Below, piece by piece: positions 1 to 6,126 of a stretch of 6,126 nt of DNA (position 1 is the stretch's first letter; the number at the start of each line of letters is the position of its first letter). The notes beneath the pieces are model-generated. The model had not been told where the DNA came from, did not search any database, and saw nothing but the letters and a program-made list of their open reading frames with translations. A program made the position numbers and the translations under genes. Origin of the DNA: a bacterium (lineage in GTDB: Bacteria; Planctomycetota; UBA1135; UBA2386); contig DRKG01000152.1 in the NCBI GenBank assembly GCA_011051855.1, positions 1-6,126 of the forward strand, written 5' to 3'.

Positions 1-989
1 TTATCGCCCCAGGTCACGACCTCGCCGTCGGAGCGCAAGGCGACCGAGTGGATCTCGCCGGCACCGATCTGCACGTAGCGCGTGCCCGGCGGCAGCGGCG
101 GCACCGTGTACTGCCCGTAGATCGGGTTGTAGGTGCCCCAGACCTCGATGCGGCCGTCGCTGCGCAGGCCGAGGCTGTGCCACTCCGCCGATATGGCCGT
201 GTAGGTCACTCCCGGCGGCAACGCCGGCACCGCGTTCTGGCCGAAACTCGTGTCGCCCCAGTGCTCGATCACTCCGTCCGAACGCAGCCCGAGCGCGTGC
301 CGCGCCCCGGCCGCCACCGCGACATAGGTGACCCCGGCCGGCAACAGCGGCACGTTGCGCTGCCCGTAGGTGTTGTCGCCGAAGGCCCGCACCGAGCCGT
401 CCGACACCAGCGCGAGCGAGAACCAGGCGCCGGCCGCGATCCCCACGTAGCTCAGCCCCGAGGCCAGGGGCGGGACGTCGCACTCTCCCCGCAGGTTGAT
501 CCCCCAGGCGCTGATGCCGCCGTCGGAGCGCAGCGCCAGCGAGTGGGTGCCACTGACCGCGACCCGGAGCCAGTCCACGCCCGGGGGCCGCACCGGCAGC
601 GGCTGCGGCGCATCGCCCCACTGCACCAGTTCACCCGTCGACAGGATCCCGGCACACCGCACGTGCATGGCGACGTCGACGTAAGAGGCCCCCGGGGGCG
701 GCGGCGGGACGCGGGCGGAGCCCGGGGCTCCGCCGTAGGCAATGTCATCAAAGCCCCGCGCGAACACCCGGCCATCGGCCCGCAGCACCCAGGTCATCAT
801 CAGCCCGGCGCCGACGCGCACCGCCGGCACCTGCGACACCGCGGTGTCGAAGTAGTTGCGGCCCCAGCCGCGGATCGAAGACTGCGCCGCAACGAGGCCG
901 GGCACACCGGCGACCGCGGCGAGGAGCAGCAGGACGGCCGCGACGCGCGCCAGGGGCGCGCGCGGCCGATGAATGGCGTGATTCTGCAT
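1..989 (-). CDS. Secreted RCC1-repeat beta-propeller protein (3' end outside window)
   Basis: The reading frame opens at an ATG at 989 and stays open to the left edge, giving 329 residues without a stop. Residues 1-36 look like a signal peptide: a basic N-terminal segment, a run of Ala/Leu/Val at about 16-34, and a likely cleavage after the Ala-Ala at 34-35. The rest is about seven repeats of roughly 40-48 residues. Each has a G-[VL]-[TS]-Y-V-x-[IV]-A-A-G core, then HSLALRSDG, then an aromatic or small residue with WGDN/T and a GQ...VP.LP linker. LRSDG or close variants (LRADG, LVSDG) occur near 69, 153, 194, 236, 276 and 318. This is the pattern of RCC1-type repeats, which fold as a seven-bladed propeller, so further blades or domains may follow beyond the edge. 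Its exact role cannot be told: exported bacterial RCC1-like proteins are usually binding or adhesion scaffolds, and nothing here shows an enzyme active site. The start has no good Shine-Dalgarno sequence. It lies at the end of the disrupted remnant upstream. Confidence 0.85.
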   Translation of the reverse strand, partial: MQNHAIHRPRAPLARVAAVLLLLAAVAGVPGLVAAQSSIRGWGRNYFDTAVSQVPAVRVGAGLMMTWVLRADGRVFARGFDDIAYGGAPGSARVPPPPPGASYVDVAMHVRCAGILSTGELVQWGDAPQPLPVRPPGVDWLRVAVSGTHSLALRSDGGISAWGINLRGECDVPPLASGLSYVGIAAGAWFSLALVSDGSVRAFGDNTYGQRNVPLLPAGVTYVAVAAGARHALGLRSDGVIEHWGDTSFGQNAVPALPPGVTYTAISAEWHSLGLRSDGRIEVWGTYNPIYGQYTVPPLPPGTRYVQIGAGEIHSVALRSDGEVVTWGD

Positions 990-1338
990 CGCGATCCGTA
1001 TCCGAAGATCAGGGCCGGGCTGGCGGCGTAAGAGTAGTTGGGGTTGCCGCACAGCGGGGCCGGCAGCAGCACCGTGAACTGGATCGAATATACGTCCCCT
1101 GCTCGTCGGTCACCTGGATAGGGCTCGCTACCGCTGCATTCGAGTAGCGCGGGTTTGCTTGCGGATCTGTGTTCACAGCAAAGGTCGTGCCCACCGCGTA
1201 CGCCCGCCCGGCACCCGGCGTCTTGTCGTCGTTCCAGCGGTCGGACGTGCGGGTCGTCAGGCCGGGGTTGTTGGCCCAATCGTGCGTCGACCAGATCATC
1301 TCCTGTGCCCGCGCCTCCAACACGGACGCATTGCACAC
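990..1338 (-). pseudogene. Unidentified coding remnant with a one-base frameshift
   Basis: I do not recognise this product. Between about 1338 and 1100 one minus-strand frame has strongly G/C-ending codons and a natural-looking composition (segments NASVLEARAQEMIWSTHDW, TSDRWNDDKTPGAG, YAVGTTFAVNTD, SPIQVTDEQG). After the GGGG at 1099-1096 that frame turns into Ser/Arg/Cys/Thr-rich sequence with A/T-ending codons. The neighbouring frame then becomes well-behaved (DVYSIQFTVLLPAPLCGNPN, YSYAASPALIFGYGSRCRI). Adding one G to the run would join them as ...TDEQG-DVYSIQF..., so a one-base deletion, a sequencing error or a programmed -1 slip would explain the pattern. No convincing start exists: the first usable codon is a GTG at 1338 without a ribosome binding site, and two stops in that frame lie near 1394-1399, inside the end of the upstream gene. 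The second frame stays open to 800, but downstream of 989 it overlaps the RCC1 gene and there looks like a shadow. The boundaries are therefore approximate. The peptide may be a fragment of a larger exported protein, but that is a guess. Confidence 0.45.
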
Positions 1339-1384
1339 AAACCGCAGCGATGCGTCAAGGTGCCGCGCAAAACGGCCCCGGCGG

Positions 1385-2482
1385 CTACTTGTAGGTCTTC
1401 ATCACCCACTTCCGCCACGCCTGATCGAACTCCTCGGGGGCCAGTTCATAGGCGGACGCGAGGGCGGCGATCTGGCGGCTGCGCGAACCATTGCCCAGCA
1501 CGGCGGCGAAGAACTCGCCGAACCGGTCGCGATCCTGCAGCAGGTAGTCGACGCGCGACCACGATTGCACGTGGCCGTAGTAGCCGAGGTCGGTCGCACG
1601 ACACAGCTTCACGAACGGGATGCACAGTTCTTCGTGCCTGGCACGCTTGCGCATCTTCTCCCGCCACTCGTACTGCGTGCTCGGATCGACGCTCTCGTCG
1701 GCGCGGATACCGCAGTTGATCAGGTTGCAGGGCACCTGTCGCTCGAACCAGTGCGCGAGCCCGTACGACAGCCAGTAGGGCGCACCGCCCGCCGCGTCGA
1801 CCAACATCTGCACGGTCAGAAACCGGAACTGCGCGTGCACGGTGGCGCAATCGCGCGGCCCGTCATCGCCTTCGGCCGTGATTACCACGGCATGGTGGCC
1901 GGTCCGGCTGTGGGCGTGACGTTGTGACTGCTGTGAGCTCTTGCCGCAAAACCTGTTGAGATAGCGCGCCAGGTCGGACTTCTTCTGGAACAGGAGCACC
2001 AACAGCTTCTGCTTGCCCAGACTGCTCCGGCCGCTCAACCGGCAAAACTCCGCGTGGAGGTCCTCCGCCCGCTGCGCATACAGATGCACGCGAACCCACG
2101 GTCCGAGCTTGCTCTGGCTCGCCTTGATCTTGCGGCACTTCTTGTTGAGCCGCCGGGTCTCGCCCTTCAGCAACCGCCGGGCCTTGGCATCCTGCGGCGC
2201 ACCGACGAACCCCAGGCTGCTGCCGATCTTGAAGTGCTCGGTCTCCATCCACAGAAACCGTCCTTCGCCGAGCACCTTTTCGATGTCGGTCGTGCGCAGA
2301 TCGTCCGCCCACGTCAGTGGCCCGTACGCGACCACCCCGAGGCGCTGCATCACCTTGGCATCCTTGGCGGTGAACGGATCCTCGAGCCCGACCCTGGCAA
2401 TCGCGCTGGAGCCCTTCTTCTGGGCGAAAACAGCCGCGCCGACGAACAGCGGCAGCAGCGACATCAGGGCGAGGCGGAACAT
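1385..2482 (-). CDS. Secreted peptidase-MA-like (gluzincin-type) protein lacking HExxH
   Basis: A 365-residue protein with an N-terminal signal peptide (residues 1-20, MFRLALMSLLPLFVGAAVFA, cleavage before QKKG). The segment FLWMETEHFKIGSS (77-89) resembles the 'W..v.SeHF.v.s' strand that opens the planctomycete peptidase-MA-like/DUF1570 type of domain. The segment APYWLSYGLAHWFER (234-248) matches the 'P.WL.EGLA.yfE' helix that follows the active site in that fold. The C-terminus (about 305-364: SWSRVDYLL, FFAAVLGNG, YELAPEEFDQAWRKWV) also fits the family's closing helices. At the expected zinc-binding helix (about 212-226) the sequence reads ATVHAQFRFLTVQ, so HExxH is replaced by HAQFR (H216-R220), and the usual EG is SYG. 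It is probably a non-catalytic homologue. At least eight cysteines in a predicted secreted protein could form disulfides. The start ATG at 2482 sits just before the signal peptide and has no Shine-Dalgarno sequence. The gene lies 84 bp downstream of the fusion gene on the same strand. The family assignment comes from pattern recognition only. Confidence 0.8.
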   Translation of the reverse strand: MFRLALMSLLPLFVGAAVFAQKKGSSAIARVGLEDPFTAKDAKVMQRLGVVAYGPLTWADDLRTTDIEKVLGEGRFLWMETEHFKIGSSLGFVGAPQDAKARRLLKGETRRLNKKCRKIKASQSKLGPWVRVHLYAQRAEDLHAEFCRLSGRSSLGKQKLLVLLFQKKSDLARYLNRFCGKSSQQSQRHAHSRTGHHAVVITAEGDDGPRDCATVHAQFRFLTVQMLVDAAGGAPYWLSYGLAHWFERQVPCNLINCGIRADESVDPSTQYEWREKMRKRARHEELCIPFVKLCRATDLGYYGHVQSWSRVDYLLQDRDRFGEFFAAVLGNGSRSRQIAALASAYELAPEEFDQAWRKWVMKTYK

Positions 2483-2566
2483 GCGCTGGGGGCGGGGTGG
2501 CGAGCGGGCAGGTCCACTTCCTAGTGTTCCGCCCGCGACTTGTAACCCGCTCCCCCGCTCCCGCAG
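2483..2566. other. 84-bp intergenic gap between two co-directional minus-strand genes
   Basis: This gap separates the stop of the propeller-esterase gene from the start of the pseudo-peptidase gene. On the coding strand it is rich in G/C tracts (repeated GCTC and CCCGC-like runs). The only pairing seen is a 6-bp GCGGGC/GCCCGC (2504-2509 with 2531-2536) across a 21-nt loop, with no following U tract. No convincing promoter, ribosome binding site or terminator is visible. The distance is compatible with either cotranscription or a separate promoter. Confidence 0.5.
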
Positions 2567-4366
2567 TTACTTCATCAGCGCGTCGACGTCGCGCACGATG
2601 CACTGCGCCCACAGTTCGTAACCGCGCGGCGTCAGGTGCAGGAAGTCCGGCATGATCTTCTTGCTGATCACACCGCCTTCGCCCACGAACACCCGGCCGA
2701 TGTCGCGGCACACCACCATGTCATCACCGGCGAACGCCGCCGCAGCGAGCGCGCTGGCGCGGGCGTTCTTGTCGCGCTGTCGATCGGGCCTCTCTCCGCG
2801 CGGAAAGATTGCCAGCAGCAGCACCTTCGCCTTCGGCAGCCCGCGGCGCAGTCGCCCCACGATCGCCTCGATGCCGAAGGCGATCTCGGCCGCGGTGCAA
2901 TCCGTGCCGTTGCTGTTGTTGGTGCCGATCATCAGCACGACGCAGCGCACGTCGTTGTTCTCGGACGCGAGTGCATCGAGCAGCCCGTGGTCCAGCCGCC
3001 ACAACACGTGCTGCGTGCGATCCCCGGAAACACCGAGATTGATCGCCCCACGCGGCTCCCAGTACTTCCCCCACACCTGACGACCGCCGGCGCGCCAGCT
3101 CTGCGTGATCGAATCGCCGAGCATCACCAAGCGGTGCCCGCCCTTGCGGGCCAGTGCCAGATCCTCGGCCACGCGATCCCGCCACCACGGCAACGGCCGC
3201 GGCGTCGGGTGCACGGTGCCCGGCTCGCGGGTGAACACCGGCGGCGGGGCGTGCGCGAGGTCGTCGAGTTCGCGCAGATGCACGCGCACCGATCGGATGA
3301 ACGGCGCCCCGCCGGGTCGCCAGTGTCCGTAGGTCGTCAGCACGAAGGTGCCGTCCGACAGCACCTCGACGCCCGGATAGCCGCAATCGACGCCGCGCCA
3401 ATTGCGCGACAGGCGCACGCGATACTGCCCGTCGCGACGGTGCACGATGTCCTCGAACGTGCCGACCCACGCCACCCAGTCCCCGAGCGTCGGGCTGCCC
3501 TCGGCCATGTCGCGAAAAGAGACCAGCAGGCGGCCGTCGGGTGCATGGCGGCCGACGTGGCGGTCGCCGGTCAGACTGCTGGGTAGCTCCACCGGCGCGC
3601 TCCAGGTCGCCGCACCGTCCTCGGAGAACATCACGTGGCTGTTGTGGCGGCGGCTGTTCTCGCGCAGCAGCATCGCCAGACGGCGACCGTCCGGTGACGC
3701 GATCACACCCGGTTCGCACAGATGCAGGTCGCTGCCCCGCCACAACTCGCGTGCACCACTCCACGTGAGGCCACCATCCGACGAACGGGTCTCGTAGAGC
3801 GCGAACTCGACCGGCTGCGCGCGCCGCCCATCGGCCGAAAAGAACCGCCCGTCGTCGTGGAAGTAGGCGGCATAGTCGCCGTTCGCCAGCCGGATCACCG
3901 ACGACATCGCGACGATGCCACCGAACGGGGCCCCTGGTGGTCCAATCGGCGCAAGCGGTGTCCAGGTCGCGCCGTCGTCCTCCGAGATACTGCTGCGGAT
4001 CGGGAACAGACCGGAGAACAGCACCAGCCGCGCCGTGCCGTCGCGCGGATCGACCAAGCGGTGGATCGTCGGCGTCTCCTTGCTCGTCGCCCAGTTCGCC
4101 GGAACCGGCAGCGGTTCGCTCCAAGTCCGCCCGGCATCGTCGCTGCGCTGCAGCACGATCGGCCCTTTGCCGTGCCCTTCCGGATACACGCACAACAGGG
4201 TGTGGTCGTCCGGCAGCAGCACGGTCGTCGGGTGCCCGAGGTACTTGCCGGCGACCTCGCGCACGGTGACCTGGCGCGAGGCGTCGCCATCGAGGTCGAG
4301 CCAACGCAGCGGCGCCTGGGCGACTGCGACGGACGACAGAACGAAGAGGAATGCCGCGGGACGCAT
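2567..4366 (-). CDS. Secreted sialidase-like BNR propeller fused to an SGNH/PAF-acetylhydrolase-type esterase
   Basis: A 599-residue two-domain exported protein. The ATG at 4366 is chosen because it is directly followed by a signal peptide (MRPAAFLFVLSSVAVAQA); the open frame continues upstream only as antisense of the ABC-F gene. Residues about 35-370 form a sialidase/BNR propeller. It has Asp boxes of the SxDxGxTW type at 75-82, 128-135 and 195-202, a degenerate one at 248-255 (SEDGAATW), LLREN at 233-237, SFRD at 283-286 and CGYPGVEVLSDGT with TTYGHW at 328-349. A Pro-rich linker (374-394) leads to the SGNH domain (about 408-599). That domain has block I GDSIT (nucleophile S419), block II NLGVSGDRTQ (443-452), block III IGTNN (480-484, N483) and block V DFLH (D574, H577), so the serine hydrolase set is complete. 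The second domain most resembles PAF-acetylhydrolase beta/gamma-like bacterial SGNH proteins. A likely role is removal of acyl groups and cleavage of an extracellular acidic or acylated glycan; the true substrate is unknown. The arginine of the sialidase 'RIP' motif appears to be replaced by H45, so real sialidase activity is doubtful. Confidence 0.9.
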   Translation of the reverse strand: MRPAAFLFVLSSVAVAQAPLRWLDLDGDASRQVTVREVAGKYLGHPTTVLLPDDHTLLCVYPEGHGKGPIVLQRSDDAGRTWSEPLPVPANWATSKETPTIHRLVDPRDGTARLVLFSGLFPIRSSISEDDGATWTPLAPIGPPGAPFGGIVAMSSVIRLANGDYAAYFHDDGRFFSADGRRAQPVEFALYETRSSDGGLTWSGARELWRGSDLHLCEPGVIASPDGRRLAMLLRENSRRHNSHVMFSEDGAATWSAPVELPSSLTGDRHVGRHAPDGRLLVSFRDMAEGSPTLGDWVAWVGTFEDIVHRRDGQYRVRLSRNWRGVDCGYPGVEVLSDGTFVLTTYGHWRPGGAPFIRSVRVHLRELDDLAHAPPPVFTREPGTVHPTPRPLPWWRDRVAEDLALARKGGHRLVMLGDSITQSWRAGGRQVWGKYWEPRGAINLGVSGDRTQHVLWRLDHGLLDALASENNDVRCVVLMIGTNNSNGTDCTAAEIAFGIEAIVGRLRRGLPKAKVLLLAIFPRGERPDRQRDKNARASALAAAAFAGDDMVVCRDIGRVFVGEGGVISKKIMPDFLHLTPRGYELWAQCIVRDVDALMK

Positions 4367-4480
4367 GCCACGTTCGTAGCGCGATCGACGCGGCCAACCA
4401 ACCGGCAATCGCCCCGGTGAAGCGCTCTGGTTCCGTCGTTGGCCACGGGCCGCGCCGGCCCGTATCGTGCTCGCCCCCCG
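4367..4480. promoter_or_regulatory. Divergent intergenic region between fusion gene and ABC-F gene
   Basis: The two flanking genes start at either end and point away from each other, so promoters for both must lie in or across these 114 bp. No sigma70-like -35/-10 pair is convincing on either strand. Neither start has a Shine-Dalgarno sequence: the bases before the ABC-F ATG are a C-rich run, and those before the fusion ATG read GAACGTGGC. There is a perfect hairpin at 4445-4463 (separate entry) and a 7-bp inverted pair, GGCCAAC (4392-4398) and GTTGGCC (4438-4444), spaced 39 bp apart. The promoter role is inferred from gene orientation only. Confidence 0.5.
4445..4463 (+). repeat. Perfect hairpin (7-bp stem, 5-nt loop) before the ABC-F start
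   Basis: ACGGGCC (4445-4451) is the exact reverse complement of GGCCCGT (4457-4463), with loop GCGCC. Six of the seven base pairs in the stem are G-C or C-G except the outermost A-T, so it would be stable in RNA or could serve as an operator in DNA. It ends 17 nt before the ATG at 4481. There is no U tract directly after it, so it is not a standard intrinsic terminator. A role in translation or transcription control of the ABC-F gene is an inference; in sequence this GC-rich a chance palindrome is also possible. Confidence 0.4.
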
Positions 4481-6126
4481 ATGACCCTGGTCACCCTCGA
4501 AAAGATCGTGCGCCGCTTCGGCGAGCACCCGGTGCTCGACGGGTTGTCGCTGCGCATCGACGAAGGCGATCGCATCGGCGTGATCGGTGACAATGGCGCC
4601 GGCAAGACGACCATGGTCCGCATCCTCGCGGGTGTCGACGACGCCGACGCCGGCCACCGCAACAGCCGGCGAAACCTGCGCATCGCCTACGGAGCCCAGA
4701 TGCCGGCGATGCCGACGGGCACGACGATCGAGCAGTTCGTCATGCACGGCAACGGCGAGCACGCCGCGGTCGAAGCGCGTATGCGCGAACTCGAAAAGCG
4801 CATGGCCGCGGGCGAGGACCAAGCGTTGCGCAGCTACGGCGAGTTGCAGGCGGCGTTCGAGGCCGGCGGTGGCTACGACCGCAAACACCAGGTCGAGAAG
4901 GTGCTGACCGGACTCGGCTTCGGCTCCAGTGAGATGCAGAAGGACGTGTCGGTCCTGAGCGGCGGGGAGAAGTCGCGGGTGCAGCTCGCGATCCTGATGA
5001 CGACCCCGGCCGACCTGTTGATCCTCGACGAACCGACCAACCACCTCGACCTCGCCGGCATCGAGTTCACCGAAGACTTCGTCACCCGCTATCCCGGCGC
5101 TGTCGTCGTCGTCAGCCACGACCGCCGCTTCCTCGATCGCGTCGCCAACGCGATCGTCGAGGTCGCCGACGGCGTCGCCAACCGCTTCAAGGGCAACTTC
5201 CAAGCCTACCGCAAGCAGCGCGATCAGGCGCTCTTGACCCTGCAACGGCAGTGCAAGGATCAGGCGGCTTTCGTCGCCAAGGAGATGGACTTCATCCGGC
5301 GCAACATCGCCGGACAAAAGAGCGCCCAGGCGCGCGGCCGGCTGAAGCGACTGCAGCGGCTACAACTGCTCGACAAGCCGCAGCAGAAACGCCAACAGAT
5401 GCGGCTGACGTTCGGGGGATCGAGTCGCGGCCAGGCGGGACAAGTCGCCATCGAGGGCGAGCACCTGCAGGTCCGGGCCGGCGGCAAGCTGCTGCTCGCC
5501 GACGCGAACTTCCGCATCATGTTCGGCGAGGTCACTGCGCTGCTCGGTCGGAACGGCGCCGGCAAGACCACGCTGCTGCGCGTGCTCGCCCGCGCAGATA
5601 CACCGGCCGGCGGCACCCTGAAGCACGCCCACAATCTGCGCATCGGCTACTTCAGCCAGGAGAAGACCGACCTGCCGCAGCAGGGCACCGTGCTCGACGC
5701 GCTGCGCGAGCTCGACCGCACCGTCGACGATCGGCCGCTGCGCGACCACCTGGCGTTGTTCCTGTTCGTGGGCGACGAAGTCGAAAAGCCGGTCGCCGAT
5801 CTGTCCGGCGGCGAAAAGCAACGGCTGGCGCTAGCCCGCCTGACGCGCGCCGAGTTCGACCTGTTGTGCATGGACGAACCGACCAATCACCTCGACGTCG
5901 CCGGCACCGAGGGGCTCGAACAGGCGCTCAAGGAGTTCCCCGGCACGATCGTGCTGATCACCCACGACCGCCAGCTCGTCGAACAGGTCGCCGACCGTGT
6001 GCTGTGGGTCGAGAACGGCCGCCTGCGCACGTTCGAACAGGGTTTCGAACAGTGCCAGCGGGTGCTCGCCGAAGAACGCTCGGCCGCGCGCGCCGCCGAG
6101 GCGCAGGCAAAGGAACGCGCCGCGAA
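4481..6126 (+). CDS. ABC-F family ATPase, ribosome-associated type (C-terminal tail outside window)
   Basis: The reading frame runs from the ATG at 4481 to the right edge, giving 548 residues with no stop. It has two ABC ATPase domains and no membrane segments. Domain 1 has Walker A GDNGAGKTT (36-44, K42), signature LSGGE (159-163), Walker B LLILDEPTNHLD (D183, E184) and switch His in SHD (H213). Domain 2 has Walker A GRNGAGKTT (356-364, K362), LSGGE (441-445), CMDEPTNHLD (D465, E466) and THD (H495). The linker between them (about 235-320) is highly charged, with FIRRNIAGQKSAQARGRLKRL. It corresponds to the P-site tRNA interaction region that defines ABC-F proteins. All ATPase residues are intact. 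Family members bind the ribosomal E site and act in translation elongation, rescue of stalled ribosomes or antibiotic protection; which applies cannot be told from this sequence, so no symbol is given. The Ala/Glu/Arg-rich end (about 530-548) looks like the start of the basic or coiled C-terminal tail common in the family. Transcription is divergent from the secreted fusion gene, with no sign of a functional link. Confidence 0.95.
   Translation, partial: MTLVTLEKIVRRFGEHPVLDGLSLRIDEGDRIGVIGDNGAGKTTMVRILAGVDDADAGHRNSRRNLRIAYGAQMPAMPTGTTIEQFVMHGNGEHAAVEARMRELEKRMAAGEDQALRSYGELQAAFEAGGGYDRKHQVEKVLTGLGFGSSEMQKDVSVLSGGEKSRVQLAILMTTPADLLILDEPTNHLDLAGIEFTEDFVTRYPGAVVVVSHDRRFLDRVANAIVEVADGVANRFKGNFQAYRKQRDQALLTLQRQCKDQAAFVAKEMDFIRRNIAGQKSAQARGRLKRLQRLQLLDKPQQKRQQMRLTFGGSSRGQAGQVAIEGEHLQVRAGGKLLLADANFRIMFGEVTALLGRNGAGKTTLLRVLARADTPAGGTLKHAHNLRIGYFSQEKTDLPQQGTVLDALRELDRTVDDRPLRDHLALFLFVGDEVEKPVADLSGGEKQRLALARLTRAEFDLLCMDEPTNHLDVAGTEGLEQALKEFPGTIVLITHDRQLVEQVADRVLWVENGRLRTFEQGFEQCQRVLAEERSAARAAEAQAKERAA

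Noticed and set aside
1..621. 206-residue minus-strand frame
   Set aside because: It is Arg/Ala/Gly-rich low-complexity sequence and a shadow of the RCC1 frame, which has clear repeats and a signal peptide.
48..1031. 327-residue plus-strand frame antisense to the RCC1 gene
   Set aside because: The composition is Arg/His/Pro-rich with repeats that only mirror the RCC1 repeats on the other strand.
1169..1927. 252-residue plus-strand frame
   Set aside because: It crosses the remnant and the C-terminal half of the pseudo-peptidase in antisense, with no recognisable motif.
2504..2536. Possible terminator between the fusion gene and the pseudo-peptidase gene
   Set aside because: The stem is only 6 bp with a 21-nt loop and no U tract, weak for GC-rich DNA.
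2724..4397. 557-residue minus-strand frame overlapping the fusion gene
   Set aside because: It is an Arg/Ala-rich shadow; the Asp boxes and SGNH blocks are all in the other frame.
4392..4444. 7-bp inverted pair GGCCAAC/GTTGGCC as an operator
   Set aside because: The arms are 39 bp apart and do not extend, so a chance match is likely.
4367..5317. In-frame minus-strand extension of the fusion gene, adding 317 residues upstream of the chosen ATG
   Set aside because: It is antisense to the well-supported first half of the ABC-F gene, and the ATG at 4366 is immediately followed by a signal peptide. Long antisense frames are expected in GC-rich DNA.
5360..5821. 153-residue minus-strand frame
   Set aside because: It is antisense to the second ATPase domain of the ABC-F gene and has no independent support.

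Overview
This is a 6.1 kb, GC-rich piece of bacterial chromosome with strong G/C bias at third codon positions. A planctomycete is the most likely source, but this is inferred from gene content and not proven. The reasons are several predicted secreted proteins of types common in that phylum (a sialidase-like domain joined to a PAF-acetylhydrolase-type SGNH esterase, a peptidase-MA-like protein, an RCC1-repeat protein) and the lack of clear Shine-Dalgarno sequences at every start examined. No RNA gene, CRISPR array, insertion sequence or replication origin was seen.

Layout from left to right. Positions 1-989 (minus) hold the N-terminal 329 residues of a secreted RCC1-type beta-propeller protein that runs off the left edge. 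Positions about 990-1338 (minus) hold an unrecognised coding remnant; codon composition shows the reading frame jumping at a four-base C run (1096-1099). Positions 1385-2482 (minus) encode a 365-residue secreted protein with the layout of a gluzincin/peptidase-MA-like protein but without an HExxH motif. Positions 2567-4366 (minus) encode a 599-residue secreted two-domain protein, a sialidase-like BNR/Asp-box propeller followed by an SGNH hydrolase with an intact catalytic set. A 114-bp divergent intergenic region (4367-4480) contains a perfect 7-bp-stem hairpin. From 4481 to the right edge (plus) lies an ABC-F ATPase with both ATPase domains present and only its C-terminal tail missing.

The minus-strand genes may be transcribed together (84-bp gap between the fusion and the pseudo-peptidase), and all the intact ones carry signal peptides. 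Together they look like exported or surface functions, with a plausible glycan de-esterification and hydrolysis role for the fusion protein. The ABC-F gene is cytosolic, acts on the ribosome if it follows its family, and appears functionally unrelated. I see no clear new multi-gene system. The points most worth a second look are the frame-disrupted orphan gene, the propeller-esterase fusion that lacks the canonical first sialidase arginine, the motif-less peptidase homologue and the hairpin before the ABC-F start.
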